Shown: positions 1-7,026 of the stretch, one piece after another
How positions within the stretch are numbered: the first letter of the stretch is position 1
How the letters are laid out: each line of letters begins with the position of its first letter
Origin: Planctomycetota bacterium
Lineage (GTDB): Bacteria; Planctomycetota; Planctomycetia; Pirellulales; UBA7805
DNA: 9,258 nt
Direction: 5' to 3'
Assembly (NCBI GenBank): GCA_014237955.1
Contig: JABABY010000023.1
Location: 6,508-15,765, forward strand
Notes under the pieces: model-generated
Told to the model about the DNA's origin: nothing
Seen by the model: the letters and a program-made list of their open reading frames with translations, nothing else
Databases searched by the model: none
Made by a program: the position numbers and the translations under genes

Positions 1-1703
1 TTTTGTCCTCCAGACAATCGACTCCCCGACTCGCCCACATTAGTCTCGTAGCCATTCTCTAGCTTCTCCAGAATAAAATTGTGCGCGTGCGCCTTTTTGG
101 CGGCGGCGAAGACCTCTTCATCCGTTGCCCTCGGTGACCCATACCGAATGTTGTTCAAAACCGTATCGTCGAACAAAATCGTCTGCTGGGTCACGATGCC
201 AATCCGTCTCCGCAAATCCTGAATACAAAGATCGCGTAATGGCGAGCAGGCAAGCCGAATCTCACCATCAACAGGATCGTAAAAACGAGGAATAAGATTA
301 ACCAGTGTTGTCTTGCCACAACCGTTGGGCCCAACAATCGCAATCGTCTCACCATAGGGTATCTTCAAATTTATATCGCACAGCACTGGCTCTTTTTTGT
401 CATAGTGAAAATTCACCCTATCAAAAACGATTGGCTGCTGCAGATTTTTGGCGGGAGTGGGATTTTCTTTTTCAATAATTGTGGGCATGCGATCGAGCAA
501 AGGAAAAATACGATCCGCAGCGGCCGCTCCTGTTTGCGCAATATTTACAAAACCCGATAATTTACGGAGAGGATCACTTGCTCCGATCAGAAATCCATAA
601 AACATCAGAAGGGATGCGAGATTCATGGGCCTGGCTGTCATTGGCAATCCAAACAAGTGGGTCTCTTGATTGAGTACTAAATAGCCACCCGCCAGAATTG
701 AAATACTGACAACAACCATTCCCAAAACCTCATCACTGAACTTGGTCAGCGAATGGTAAAACATAATCTTCATTGACTTACGATAGACTTCACGCGTTGT
801 GCGGCGGAATCGATTACATTCATATTTTTCCATGGTATTGGCTTTGACTGCAGCAATACCACTGAAAGATTGCAGCAGTCGCCTGAAGAATTGGCTCGAT
901 TCTTCCATGGACCGACGATTTGCCCGTCGGATCGATTTGGCAAGCACGTATGTCAAAATTAACGCAAGTGGCGCGACCATAAATGAAAACAGCATCAATT
1001 GCCAACTCACCCAAAGGGCACCTAATAGACAGACTATGGCTTTGAGAGGTTCCCGAAGTGCTCGTCCAAAGAAAAATGCAATCGTACTCCCGATTCCTGC
1101 AATATCCCCTGTAAAACGACTCATTAGATCGCCGGTACGGTCTCTGTTGAAGACTCCCAAACCCATCTTCATCGTATGTTCAAAAACTTGATTCCGCAGT
1201 TCGAGGGTGGTTATTTCCGAAAATCGCTGAACAAGCAGCATGTTGGCAACCAGAAACAAATTCTTGATGATCGTTCCAACTACCAAAAGCGATGCTATAA
1301 GAACCAGTGTCTGAAAGGCATCATTAGGAAGATACCGATCGATGTAGGGTTGCAAGCTTTTCGTTGTGGCAATGACCTTTTGCTCAGCTTTTATCCGCAA
1401 ACGAAGAGCGTCGATTTCATTTTTTTTGTCATTCAGGCTTTTGGTGTTTTTGGCGTCATTCTGTTGTTGCTCAAGCTCATGAATTTTTTGCTCGGCAACA
1501 GCAGCCGCTTTTTCACTCTCGACGACTCTTTCTCGTGCCCAGTCGTGCATGGACTTGTTCTGGACAACCACCTCAACGAACGGGTAAACCGCTCCGATAT
1601 TGGCACCCCAGAAAAAGGCTACCACGAGCGAGGAAAGAACAATACCGATAATCGTGAAACGCTGTCGCAGCGCCTGCCTGATGGCACGCCCTAAGTTCTT
1701 CAT
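1..1703 (-). CDS. MsbA-like ABC exporter, fused membrane and ATPase domains, 3' end cut by window
   Basis: An ABC exporter half-transporter that would dimerise in the inner membrane and use ATP to export a lipid, glycolipid, polysaccharide precursor or drug. I translated 567 residues from ATG 1703-1701 without a stop. TM1 lies near residues 16-42 and TM2 near 131-155, with four more helices up to about residue 375. The ATPase domain starts near 425: Walker A GPNGCGKTT at 458-466, Q-loop in IGIVTQQ at 501-507, and signature RLSGGQ at 562-567, where the window ends; Walker B and the H-loop lie outside. Unlike canonical MsbA, the TM1-TM2 loop (about residues 45-120) is a long charged, heptad-like segment, probably coiled coil and extracytoplasmic. 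Only a weak Shine-Dalgarno (GGAA, 10 nt upstream) supports the start. It is divergent from a glycosyltransferase, which suggests a glycoconjugate substrate, but the substrate cannot be read from the sequence. Confidence 0.95.
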   Translation of the reverse strand, partial: MKNLGRAIRQALRQRFTIIGIVLSSLVVAFFWGANIGAVYPFVEVVVQNKSMHDWARERVVESEKAAAVAEQKIHELEQQQNDAKNTKSLNDKKNEIDALRLRIKAEQKVIATTKSLQPYIDRYLPNDAFQTLVLIASLLVVGTIIKNLFLVANMLLVQRFSEITTLELRNQVFEHTMKMGLGVFNRDRTGDLMSRFTGDIAGIGSTIAFFFGRALREPLKAIVCLLGALWVSWQLMLFSFMVAPLALILTYVLAKSIRRANRRSMEESSQFFRRLLQSFSGIAAVKANTMEKYECNRFRRTTREVYRKSMKIMFYHSLTKFSDEVLGMVVVSISILAGGYLVLNQETHLFGLPMTARPMNLASLLMFYGFLIGASDPLRKLSGFVNIAQTGAAAADRIFPLLDRMPTIIEKENPTPAKNLQQPIVFDRVNFHYDKKEPVLCDINLKIPYGETIAIVGPNGCGKTTLVNLIPRFYDPVDGEIRLACSPLRDLCIQDLRRRIGIVTQQTILFDDTVLNNIRYGSPRATDEEVFAAAKKAHAHNFILEKLENGYETNVGESGSRLSGGQ

Positions 1704-2033
1704 GCTGCAATATTCCGTGGGCCGTATCTATTTAGGGGTGGTATTATGGGACCTCTAAAACGAGACGGAACGGTACCCATTTGCACATCATGAGTCAACG
1801 TGCGTTCTTCCCAATATGTATTCCCTTCAAATAACCCGTACATACTGTGCCCAGATGTTGTCCCATCAAAAGAGATGTATTGTTAGGCCGATATCATTGC
1901 CAGCAGTCGACAGCCATACTGCACTCTCGAGCAATAATCCGAGATCAGCCTCCATCCCAATCTCCCGTTGCTGATCACAATTCTTTATGTTACCTATTTT
2001 CATCCAACATTTTTCTATGCTGGAACTGTGGTA
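1704..2033. other. Divergent intergenic region between ABC exporter and glycosyltransferase
   Basis: A 330-nt gap between divergent genes, so it should hold promoters for both. I found no convincing sigma70 pair for either gene; for the minus strand a CATAAT -10-like box (complement of 1744-1749) has no good -35. It contains an imperfect inverted repeat (TGGGACC at 1747-1753 and GGTACCCA at 1772-1779) and a short TCTCG/CGAGA stem (1925-1929 and 1940-1944). Short open frames here show no recognisable protein. Confidence 0.5.
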
Positions 2034-3311
2034 ATGATCGTTGATCAATTCAACACAACCCTTTCAGGTGGCGCAGCCGTTGCGGCCAAACGCTTGCATC
2101 ATGCCTTGTTGGAAAGTGGCATTTCCAGCAGATTCTTTTATCTCCCGAAAAAAAAACGGGAAACGGTACCAGATGACTCCTACCTAGCAGCAAGTTCCGC
2201 ATGGCGGAGTGGTGGCTTCACCCCTCGTACGTGGTGCCAAAAGCAAGTACAGAAGCTAAAATTCAAACGCGCCTTACGTGGCAGACCACCTGGTCTTGAA
2301 ATGTTTAGCTGTACAGAAGTATTTCCCCGCACCCAAATGGATGTGGCCAACTTGGGAACCGATATTATCCAGTTGCACTGGGTGGCCAAGTTGATCGACT
2401 ATACCTCCTTTTTCGCATCCATCCCTGACGGTTTTCCTGTCGTGTGGACATTGCATGACATGAATCCTTTTACCGGCGGCTGCCACCATGCAGACGAATG
2501 CCGTCAATTCACATCGATCTGCCAGCATTGTCCACAGCTAGGGCAACCAGGGCCGAACGATCTGTCACAGCGTAATTTCGAAACAAAACAACAAGCATTC
2601 CATGGGAAGAATATTCATATCGTTACCCCAAGCCATTGGCTGGAAAACCATGTACGTGAAAGTGCACTTCTCGGATCGGCCCGAAGCATACAGACTATCC
2701 GTCATGGCCTGGATGTAAATCTCTTCGCTAGCCGTAATCGCGCAGCAGCGCGAAAACGTTTTGGACTTTCCGAAAACCAATTTGTTGTCGGATTTGGAGC
2801 CGCTTCGCTTTCGAATCGTCGTAAAGGGTTTGAAGAACTGCTGCAATCCCTGGCACTACTTAACAATCATGAGCGCTGCGTGGGACTGGCAATGGGAAAC
2901 GGGGAACTTCCCGCAAGCAGCGAAAAGCTCCCTGCTCTCTCCACGACCGGATACCTGGACGATCCCGAAGCAGTTGCTGACTTTTATGCCGCACTGGATG
3001 TATTCGCCACAACATCCATGGCGGAAACTATGGGACTTGTCATCGCGGAAGCGATGGCATCCGGTATACCCGTTGTCGCCTTTGCAGTGGGCGCAATTCC
3101 TGAGATTGTGCAACCGCACCGCACAGGGCTCCTTGCACCGATTGGTGATTGTGACCAGTTTGCATGTCATCTTAACTGGTTAGCTGAACACCCTGAGGCC
3201 CGCATACAACTTGGCAGAGGGGCCCAGGAATTGGCTTTTGCTGAATTTAACGAACAGCAGCAAACAAACCGCTACATTGAACTCTACCAGCATGCGATGG
3301 CTCAACCATAG
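2034..3311 (+). CDS. GT4-type glycosyltransferase (GT-B fold)
   Basis: A retaining glycosyltransferase of the GT4 class that moves a sugar from a nucleotide-sugar donor to a glycan or lipid acceptor at the cytoplasmic side of the membrane. With start ATG 2034 it is 425 residues, normal for the family. The N-terminal acceptor half begins with the glycine-rich loop SGGAAVAAKRLH (11-22), followed by TLHDMNPFTGGC (139-150) and a four-cysteine cluster C150, C156, C163, C166 typical of one GT4 subgroup. The donor half has RRKGFEELL (262-270), with a basic residue expected to contact donor phosphate, and the E-x7-E motif E331/E339 followed by GAIPEIV and TGLLAP. The frame stays open up to TTG 1968, but those 22 extra residues precede the usual first beta strand, so I prefer 2034; the ribosome-binding site is weak. 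An A9 run encodes K39-K41. Donor and acceptor cannot be predicted. Confidence 0.93.
   Translation: MIVDQFNTTLSGGAAVAAKRLHHALLESGISSRFFYLPKKKRETVPDDSYLAASSAWRSGGFTPRTWCQKQVQKLKFKRALRGRPPGLEMFSCTEVFPRTQMDVANLGTDIIQLHWVAKLIDYTSFFASIPDGFPVVWTLHDMNPFTGGCHHADECRQFTSICQHCPQLGQPGPNDLSQRNFETKQQAFHGKNIHIVTPSHWLENHVRESALLGSARSIQTIRHGLDVNLFASRNRAAARKRFGLSENQFVVGFGAASLSNRRKGFEELLQSLALLNNHERCVGLAMGNGELPASSEKLPALSTTGYLDDPEAVADFYAALDVFATTSMAETMGLVIAEAMASGIPVVAFAVGAIPEIVQPHRTGLLAPIGDCDQFACHLNWLAEHPEARIQLGRGAQELAFAEFNEQQQTNRYIELYQHAMAQP
2144..2160 (+). repeat. A9 homopolymer flanked by CCCG/CGGG inverted repeat, inside glycosyltransferase gene
   Basis: The bases are CCCG (2144-2147), nine A (2148-2156), CGGG (2157-2160). 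The run encodes Lys39-Lys41 of the glycosyltransferase, near its N-terminus. A run of this length can favour replication or transcriptional slippage, and the flanks could form a small hairpin with the A run as loop. The reading frame is intact as given. Confidence 0.9.
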
Positions 3312-3737
3312 TATCCATTCCACACCGCTCCCTGATGGGTTCTCATCCTGCAGCGTTGGCATTTCGCGAGTCCATTACTTAAAGCTGACCCCCATTCAGC
3401 GCACAATCGCGGACATCTATGTACCGGTCGTAGCTTTGTGATACATTACCGACAACCACGCATAGTTTTAAGAAACTGTGGATGAACCAGGAACAATTTG
3501 GTTTTCAGCGGGTCTGCTAGCGATGACTGCTGAATATCTCCTGGCTCTGTGTCCCAACTCCTAGAAAGGCTTTTTTTGTCTGACCCTGGCCCCAAAAAGG
3601 ATTCACAAGCTACGCTAGCGGGCAGCAATGGAGAAATAGATGGGACTAAAGTGAAGAATTATCGCAGTATGTCTTGACGCCCGGGAGAGTCAAAAATACG
3701 ATCCAGCGGATTTTCAGAGCAAAAGTGAGTACACAAT
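3312..3737. other. 426-nt intergenic region between the two glycosyltransferases
   Basis: No coding sequence is supported; the short open frames in both strands have no recognisable motif. It contains a small stem GCTGA/TCAGC (3384-3400), a larger imperfect hairpin (3504-3534), a T7 run (3571-3577) without a convincing preceding stem, and a motif whose minus-strand reading is GGGGCCAGGGTCAGAC (3578-3593), possibly a dispersed repeat. The promoter of the downstream glycosyltransferase gene is expected here, but I could not identify a clear pair of boxes. Confidence 0.5.
3504..3534. repeat. Imperfect inverted repeat / stem-loop
   Basis: Outer arms TTCAGC (3504-3509) and GCTGAA (3529-3534) pair over 6 bp. 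After an internal loop (GG opposite T), inner arms GTC (3512-3514) and GAC (3525-3527) add 3 bp. The apical loop contains the palindrome GCTAGC. No T-run follows, so it is not a classic rho-independent terminator. Confidence 0.45.
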
Positions 3738-5570
3738 ATGGCCCGATTCGTCATCATCGACAACTGGCTTGACCGAATAGGAGGCCACAATTACCAGTAC
3801 GCAGTTGCAGTCCTCCAGGCCGCCGCCATAGAAGGATGGAAACCCATACTGGCAACTGCGCAGGCTTTCAACACCGTTGATGATTTCCCAGCCGGATGGC
3901 AGATTAGGCCTCTCTTCCGGTATGCCTGGAACCGCACTCACACCATTGGAGTCGATGGGAAACGAAACCAACCAATCGACCTTAAAGGGCGACAATTGTT
4001 GCATCCAACGGCAAAGAGGGGGTTCAGCAAGTATTTTGCATCCCTTGCGGGGCGACTGAACATTTTGAAACAGCGTGGGAGACAGCGACGGATTGAGGCA
4101 TTTTGCAGCGCTTGCACAAAACTTTTTGACGAGATTGGCTTGCGTTCTGAAGACTTGGTGTTTCTGCCATCTGTTTCCGAATTTGATTTTCTGGGTTTTG
4201 TTCGTTTTCTTGCAACAACACCGAGCAGCCAAAAGGTTGATTGGCATGTCCAGTTTCATTACGACATTTTTGATGGCAGACCACCTGATTATGCCACACA
4301 ACGAAGTCGTAAAGAACTTTTGCAGCAACAATTTTTCAATGCTCTTTCCCGTATCCCCAGACACCGCATCCATTTCTATGCGACCACACCACAAGTTGCT
4401 GATCAGTACAACCAACTACAGATCGCTCATTTCCAGCCCCTCCCTTATCCGATCAGTGATCCTTCCCTAGGACCAGGAGTGTCTGGGAAACAGAAGCATA
4501 CACCACTACGTGTCACAATGGCTGGCGGGATTCGCCGTGAAAAGGGAAAGCATGGCTTGGCCGATTTGATTGAGCAGATCCATAACCAAGGCCAACTCAA
4601 ACAAAAGATCCAGTTATGGTTACAGGGAAAACCGGAACAGATTTCAAAACACCTGTCAAATTTTCCAACCAATACGGTCATTCAGGGCCATGTTGATTCT
4701 AACTATGAGACTCCGATTGTTGTCGTAGAGCATCCGCTGGATCGCAAGGATTACCTGACACTGATTCGTCGTTCTGACATCGCGGTTCTACCTTATAACA
4801 ATGCTCGCTATCATGCTCGCGCTAGCGGTGTCCTGGTAGAAATGCTCGCTGCACAAGTCCCTGTCATCGTACCCGCTGGCTGTTGGCTGGCATCGCAAAT
4901 TTCTGATTCTATATATGATCATCTCGACAGCCTCCGGGTAAACACTGTTGGCCCACAGAAGATTGTTGGAGCTCGCTGGACATGTCTGAAAACAGCCGAA
5001 ACGCAAGCATCGCAATCGAATAGCACAAACACATTTTGCTTTGGTGGAGATGATCGGCACGCCAGCATAGATTTCTCTGTTCCAGCTCCAGCTAGCGAAA
5101 TGATTCTCAGCTTCCATTGGGAAGAATCGCGACCTGGATACTATGTACGCCTACAAGCAAAACAAATGGATGCAGACGGAACAGAATTAAGCGATTGGGA
5201 AACGGTCTTGGGACAACGAACGACCAGAGGTCCAGTCTCTACACTGATCCATCTCAATCCCGGCACCAATCGCATCTATCTCAGGCTTACAAACGCATAC
5301 CACGATAATACGATTATGATGCGAGATTCTGAAATTCGACTTCTTAACATTCCTCCAAATGAAACACCATCATCTGCCGTTGGCTTGGTTGCCGCTGACA
5401 TGAAACAAATTCCTAAACTTCTGTGTGAGATGGAACGTCACTACGATCATTATTGCCAGACCGCAGCCACTTTTGCAGCCAACTGGCACAAAGAGCATGC
5501 ACCATCCCGCACAGTCGAAATACTCAGCACCAGTCTTCTTCAAAAGAAAACGGCGCATAATGCCGCATGA
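3738..5570 (+). CDS. Large GT4-like glycosyltransferase with apparent inserted beta-sandwich domain
   Basis: A 610-residue protein read as a GT-B glycosyltransferase, about 200 residues longer than usual. The N-terminus has a Rossmann start FVIIDNW and a GGHNYQY loop (15-21). The donor half begins near 257 with LRVTMAGGIRREKGKHGL (phosphate-contact region) and continues to HPLDRKDYLTLIRRSDIAVLP (332-352) and ASGVLVEMLAAQVPVIVP (362-379). E368 matches the second glutamate of the GT4 E-x7-E motif; the first is A360. Where the family normally runs to its closing helices there are about 145 extra residues (about 391-538) rich in alternating hydrophobic/polar strands. The chain then resumes with GLVAADMKQIPKLLCEMERH (549-568) and a helical tail that look like the GT-B ending. 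No signal peptide or membrane helix is seen, so it is probably cytoplasmic. Start ATG 3738 has only a weak upstream GTGAG. The stop overlaps the next gene's start by 11 nt, suggesting translational coupling. Confidence 0.85.
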   Translation: MARFVIIDNWLDRIGGHNYQYAVAVLQAAAIEGWKPILATAQAFNTVDDFPAGWQIRPLFRYAWNRTHTIGVDGKRNQPIDLKGRQLLHPTAKRGFSKYFASLAGRLNILKQRGRQRRIEAFCSACTKLFDEIGLRSEDLVFLPSVSEFDFLGFVRFLATTPSSQKVDWHVQFHYDIFDGRPPDYATQRSRKELLQQQFFNALSRIPRHRIHFYATTPQVADQYNQLQIAHFQPLPYPISDPSLGPGVSGKQKHTPLRVTMAGGIRREKGKHGLADLIEQIHNQGQLKQKIQLWLQGKPEQISKHLSNFPTNTVIQGHVDSNYETPIVVVEHPLDRKDYLTLIRRSDIAVLPYNNARYHARASGVLVEMLAAQVPVIVPAGCWLASQISDSIYDHLDSLRVNTVGPQKIVGARWTCLKTAETQASQSNSTNTFCFGGDDRHASIDFSVPAPASEMILSFHWEESRPGYYVRLQAKQMDADGTELSDWETVLGQRTTRGPVSTLIHLNPGTNRIYLRLTNAYHDNTIMMRDSEIRLLNIPPNETPSSAVGLVAADMKQIPKLLCEMERHYDHYCQTAATFAANWHKEHAPSRTVEILSTSLLQKKTAHNAA

Positions 5571-6510
5571 CATTCGCGGATTCGATGTACTGGGTCCCCT
5601 CTATGGGAGCAACACCCCTTGCTGGGCAATGCATTGCATTGCTAGATCTTCTACTCTTCAAATTGCTCTCATAGCATTAATTTTCTTTACCCAGTACGGT
5701 TGTCGAACGGTTGATCAACAGAAACTGCAGACTGCCTCACCCCTCACCCCAATTCAAAAATCTCCCGAACAAACTGAGTTGGAAGTCGTGTTTGTCCATA
5801 CGCCACAACCGGACAAAGAAGCAATGGACCAACTCTGGAAAGAAATCGATGAACAGGCAATCCCTGCCCGACTGCGGCGCAACCTAAACCAAAATGGATT
5901 TCGAGTGGGCGTTCTTGGGACGCAACTATCTCCTGAGGTAGAAAAAATCCTCCGGACCGCTGAAGATGCCCAAAACAATATTTTGCCGTTGGAGGTAGAC
6001 GACAATGGTGATTCAATCCGCGCTATTCGCCGGAAACTGTTCCTGAAAGAAGGGCAACGTGGAGAACTGCTCGCCTCTAGGGTGCAGGAACATTTTCATG
6101 TACTGCACATCAATCAAGGGGAGATTCTCGGCCGCACTTTTCCCGATGGTCAGGGCCAGTTTCTGATCGAAGCAGCAAGAACAGATGATGGCAGAGTACA
6201 TTTAAAACTGTCACCGGAAGTCCACTACGGCAAGTTTCGCAATCAATATATTCCCGGCGAAGGCATGTTCCAACTGGACACCAGTCGCCGCAAAGAGCGT
6301 TTTGACCGAATGCGCGTTGAAGCAAATCTTGGCGGCGAGCAAATCATGATCATCGGGGCACAACCAAATCGCGAGGGAAGCCTTGGACATCGCTTTTTTC
6401 ATGAACAATCCATCGATAAATCCATTTCTAAATTACTGTTTATCCGCGTCTGTGATATCGCAGAAGAGCCGATTTCGAGTGATGGCTTCAGCACGAGTGA
6501 GGAACGTTAA
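5560..6510 (+). CDS. Probable lipoprotein of unknown function, planctomycete-type conserved hypothetical
   Basis: I do not recognise a named family; the style matches conserved hypotheticals I associate with planctomycetes. With ATG 5560, overlapping the upstream stop, it is 316 residues. A hydrophobic segment (about residues 31-47) ends in QYGC (Cys48), a poor but possible lipobox, so the protein is probably exported and membrane-anchored. An internal ATG at 5629 would give 293 residues with a compact signal peptide ending at Cys25, a credible alternative start. The mature part begins with a Thr/Pro/Gln linker, then LEVVFVHTPQPDKEAMDQLW, an NLNQNGFRVGVLG segment, a central part rich in beta strands (HVLHINQGEILG onwards), and GSLGHRFFHEQ before a soluble tail. 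No catalytic motif is evident. Coupling to the glycosyltransferase upstream suggests an envelope role, by inference only. Confidence 0.85.
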   Translation: MPHDIRGFDVLGPLYGSNTPCWAMHCIARSSTLQIALIALIFFTQYGCRTVDQQKLQTASPLTPIQKSPEQTELEVVFVHTPQPDKEAMDQLWKEIDEQAIPARLRRNLNQNGFRVGVLGTQLSPEVEKILRTAEDAQNNILPLEVDDNGDSIRAIRRKLFLKEGQRGELLASRVQEHFHVLHINQGEILGRTFPDGQGQFLIEAARTDDGRVHLKLSPEVHYGKFRNQYIPGEGMFQLDTSRRKERFDRMRVEANLGGEQIMIIGAQPNREGSLGHRFFHEQSIDKSISKLLFIRVCDIAEEPISSDGFSTSEER

Positions 6511-6559
6511 GTTCTCGAATCTGGCTAACCAATTCATGCGCAAAGGCCACTAGAGCAAC

Positions 6560-6973
6560 ATGTCTTACCAGGAAACATTTTCGCTTCAAACCTCCGGCCA
6601 TCAGCACATGCAGGATATTACAGATCATGTAGCCAACGTTATTCAGCGATCGATGATACAAACTGGTGTTGCTCATATTTTTAATATCGGCAGCACTGGC
6701 TCTGTTGGAACGATTGAATACGAACCCGGTTTGCAGCGAGATCTACCGGAATTGCTCGACCGACTGATGCCGCCCGATAACGACTATGGCCATGAACAGA
6801 CATGGCACGACGGCAATGGTCACTCCCATCTTCAAGCGACAACGCTCGGGCCATCACTCAGCGTTCCTATTGGTAATGGACAGCTGTTGCTGGGCAGATG
6901 GCAACAAATATTTCATTTGGAATGTGATATCAAACCACGAGTGCGGGAACTCGTCATTACCGTGGTGGGATAA
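6560..6973 (+). CDS. yjbQ: YjbQ/UPF0047 family protein
   Basis: A 137-residue protein matching the compact YjbQ (UPF0047) family over its full length. Members have been reported to have weak thiamine-phosphate synthase activity, but their main role is unsettled. Visible hallmarks are NIGSTGSVGTIEYEPGLQRD (42-61), DGNGHSHLQA (84-93), LGPSLSVPIGNGQL (96-109) and GRWQQIF (112-118). It belongs to the subgroup with STGSVGTIEYEPG where E. coli-type proteins carry HTSASLTLNEN. The family forms trimers with the conserved histidines at a putative active site; H88 and H90 are the candidates here. It starts 49 nt after the lipoprotein gene on the same strand, so it could be co-transcribed, though no strong ribosome-binding site is seen (AAAGG lies rather far upstream). 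It appears complete and intact, and the family call is firm while the biochemical role is not. Confidence 0.93.
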   Translation: MSYQETFSLQTSGHQHMQDITDHVANVIQRSMIQTGVAHIFNIGSTGSVGTIEYEPGLQRDLPELLDRLMPPDNDYGHEQTWHDGNGHSHLQATTLGPSLSVPIGNGQLLLGRWQQIFHLECDIKPRVRELVITVVG

Positions 6974-7026
6974 CTGCCCCACACCAACATGCGTGTTTCA
7001 TTTGGCCTACATCATGCTTTGCCGGA

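Noticed and set aside
1176..1694. 172-codon open frame on the plus strand
   Set aside because: It lies wholly opposite the ABC exporter, whose minus-strand frame is open with clear family motifs; the plus frame has no recognisable protein.
1968..1996. TTGCTG and TACCTA as a -35/-10 pair for the first glycosyltransferase
   Set aside because: The spacing is 17 nt, but the -10 matches the consensus at too few positions to support a promoter.
3211..3441. 76-codon plus-strand frame running from the first glycosyltransferase into the gap
   Set aside because: It overlaps the real gene in another frame, has no ribosome-binding site and no family resemblance.
3560..3577. T7 run as a rho-independent terminator after the first glycosyltransferase
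   Set aside because: Only a 3-bp stem (CCT/AGG) precedes the T-run, and it lies about 250 nt past the stop codon.
3714..4415. 233-codon open frame on the minus strand
   Set aside because: It lies antisense to the N-terminal half of the large glycosyltransferase and shows no domain or coding character.
6962..6984. Bulged 7-bp hairpin at the yjbQ stop, between convergent yjbQ and MFS genes, as a bidirectional terminator
   Set aside because: The arms GTGGTGGG and CCCACAC pair with one bulge, but no T-run follows on either strand and it overlaps the coding end of yjbQ.
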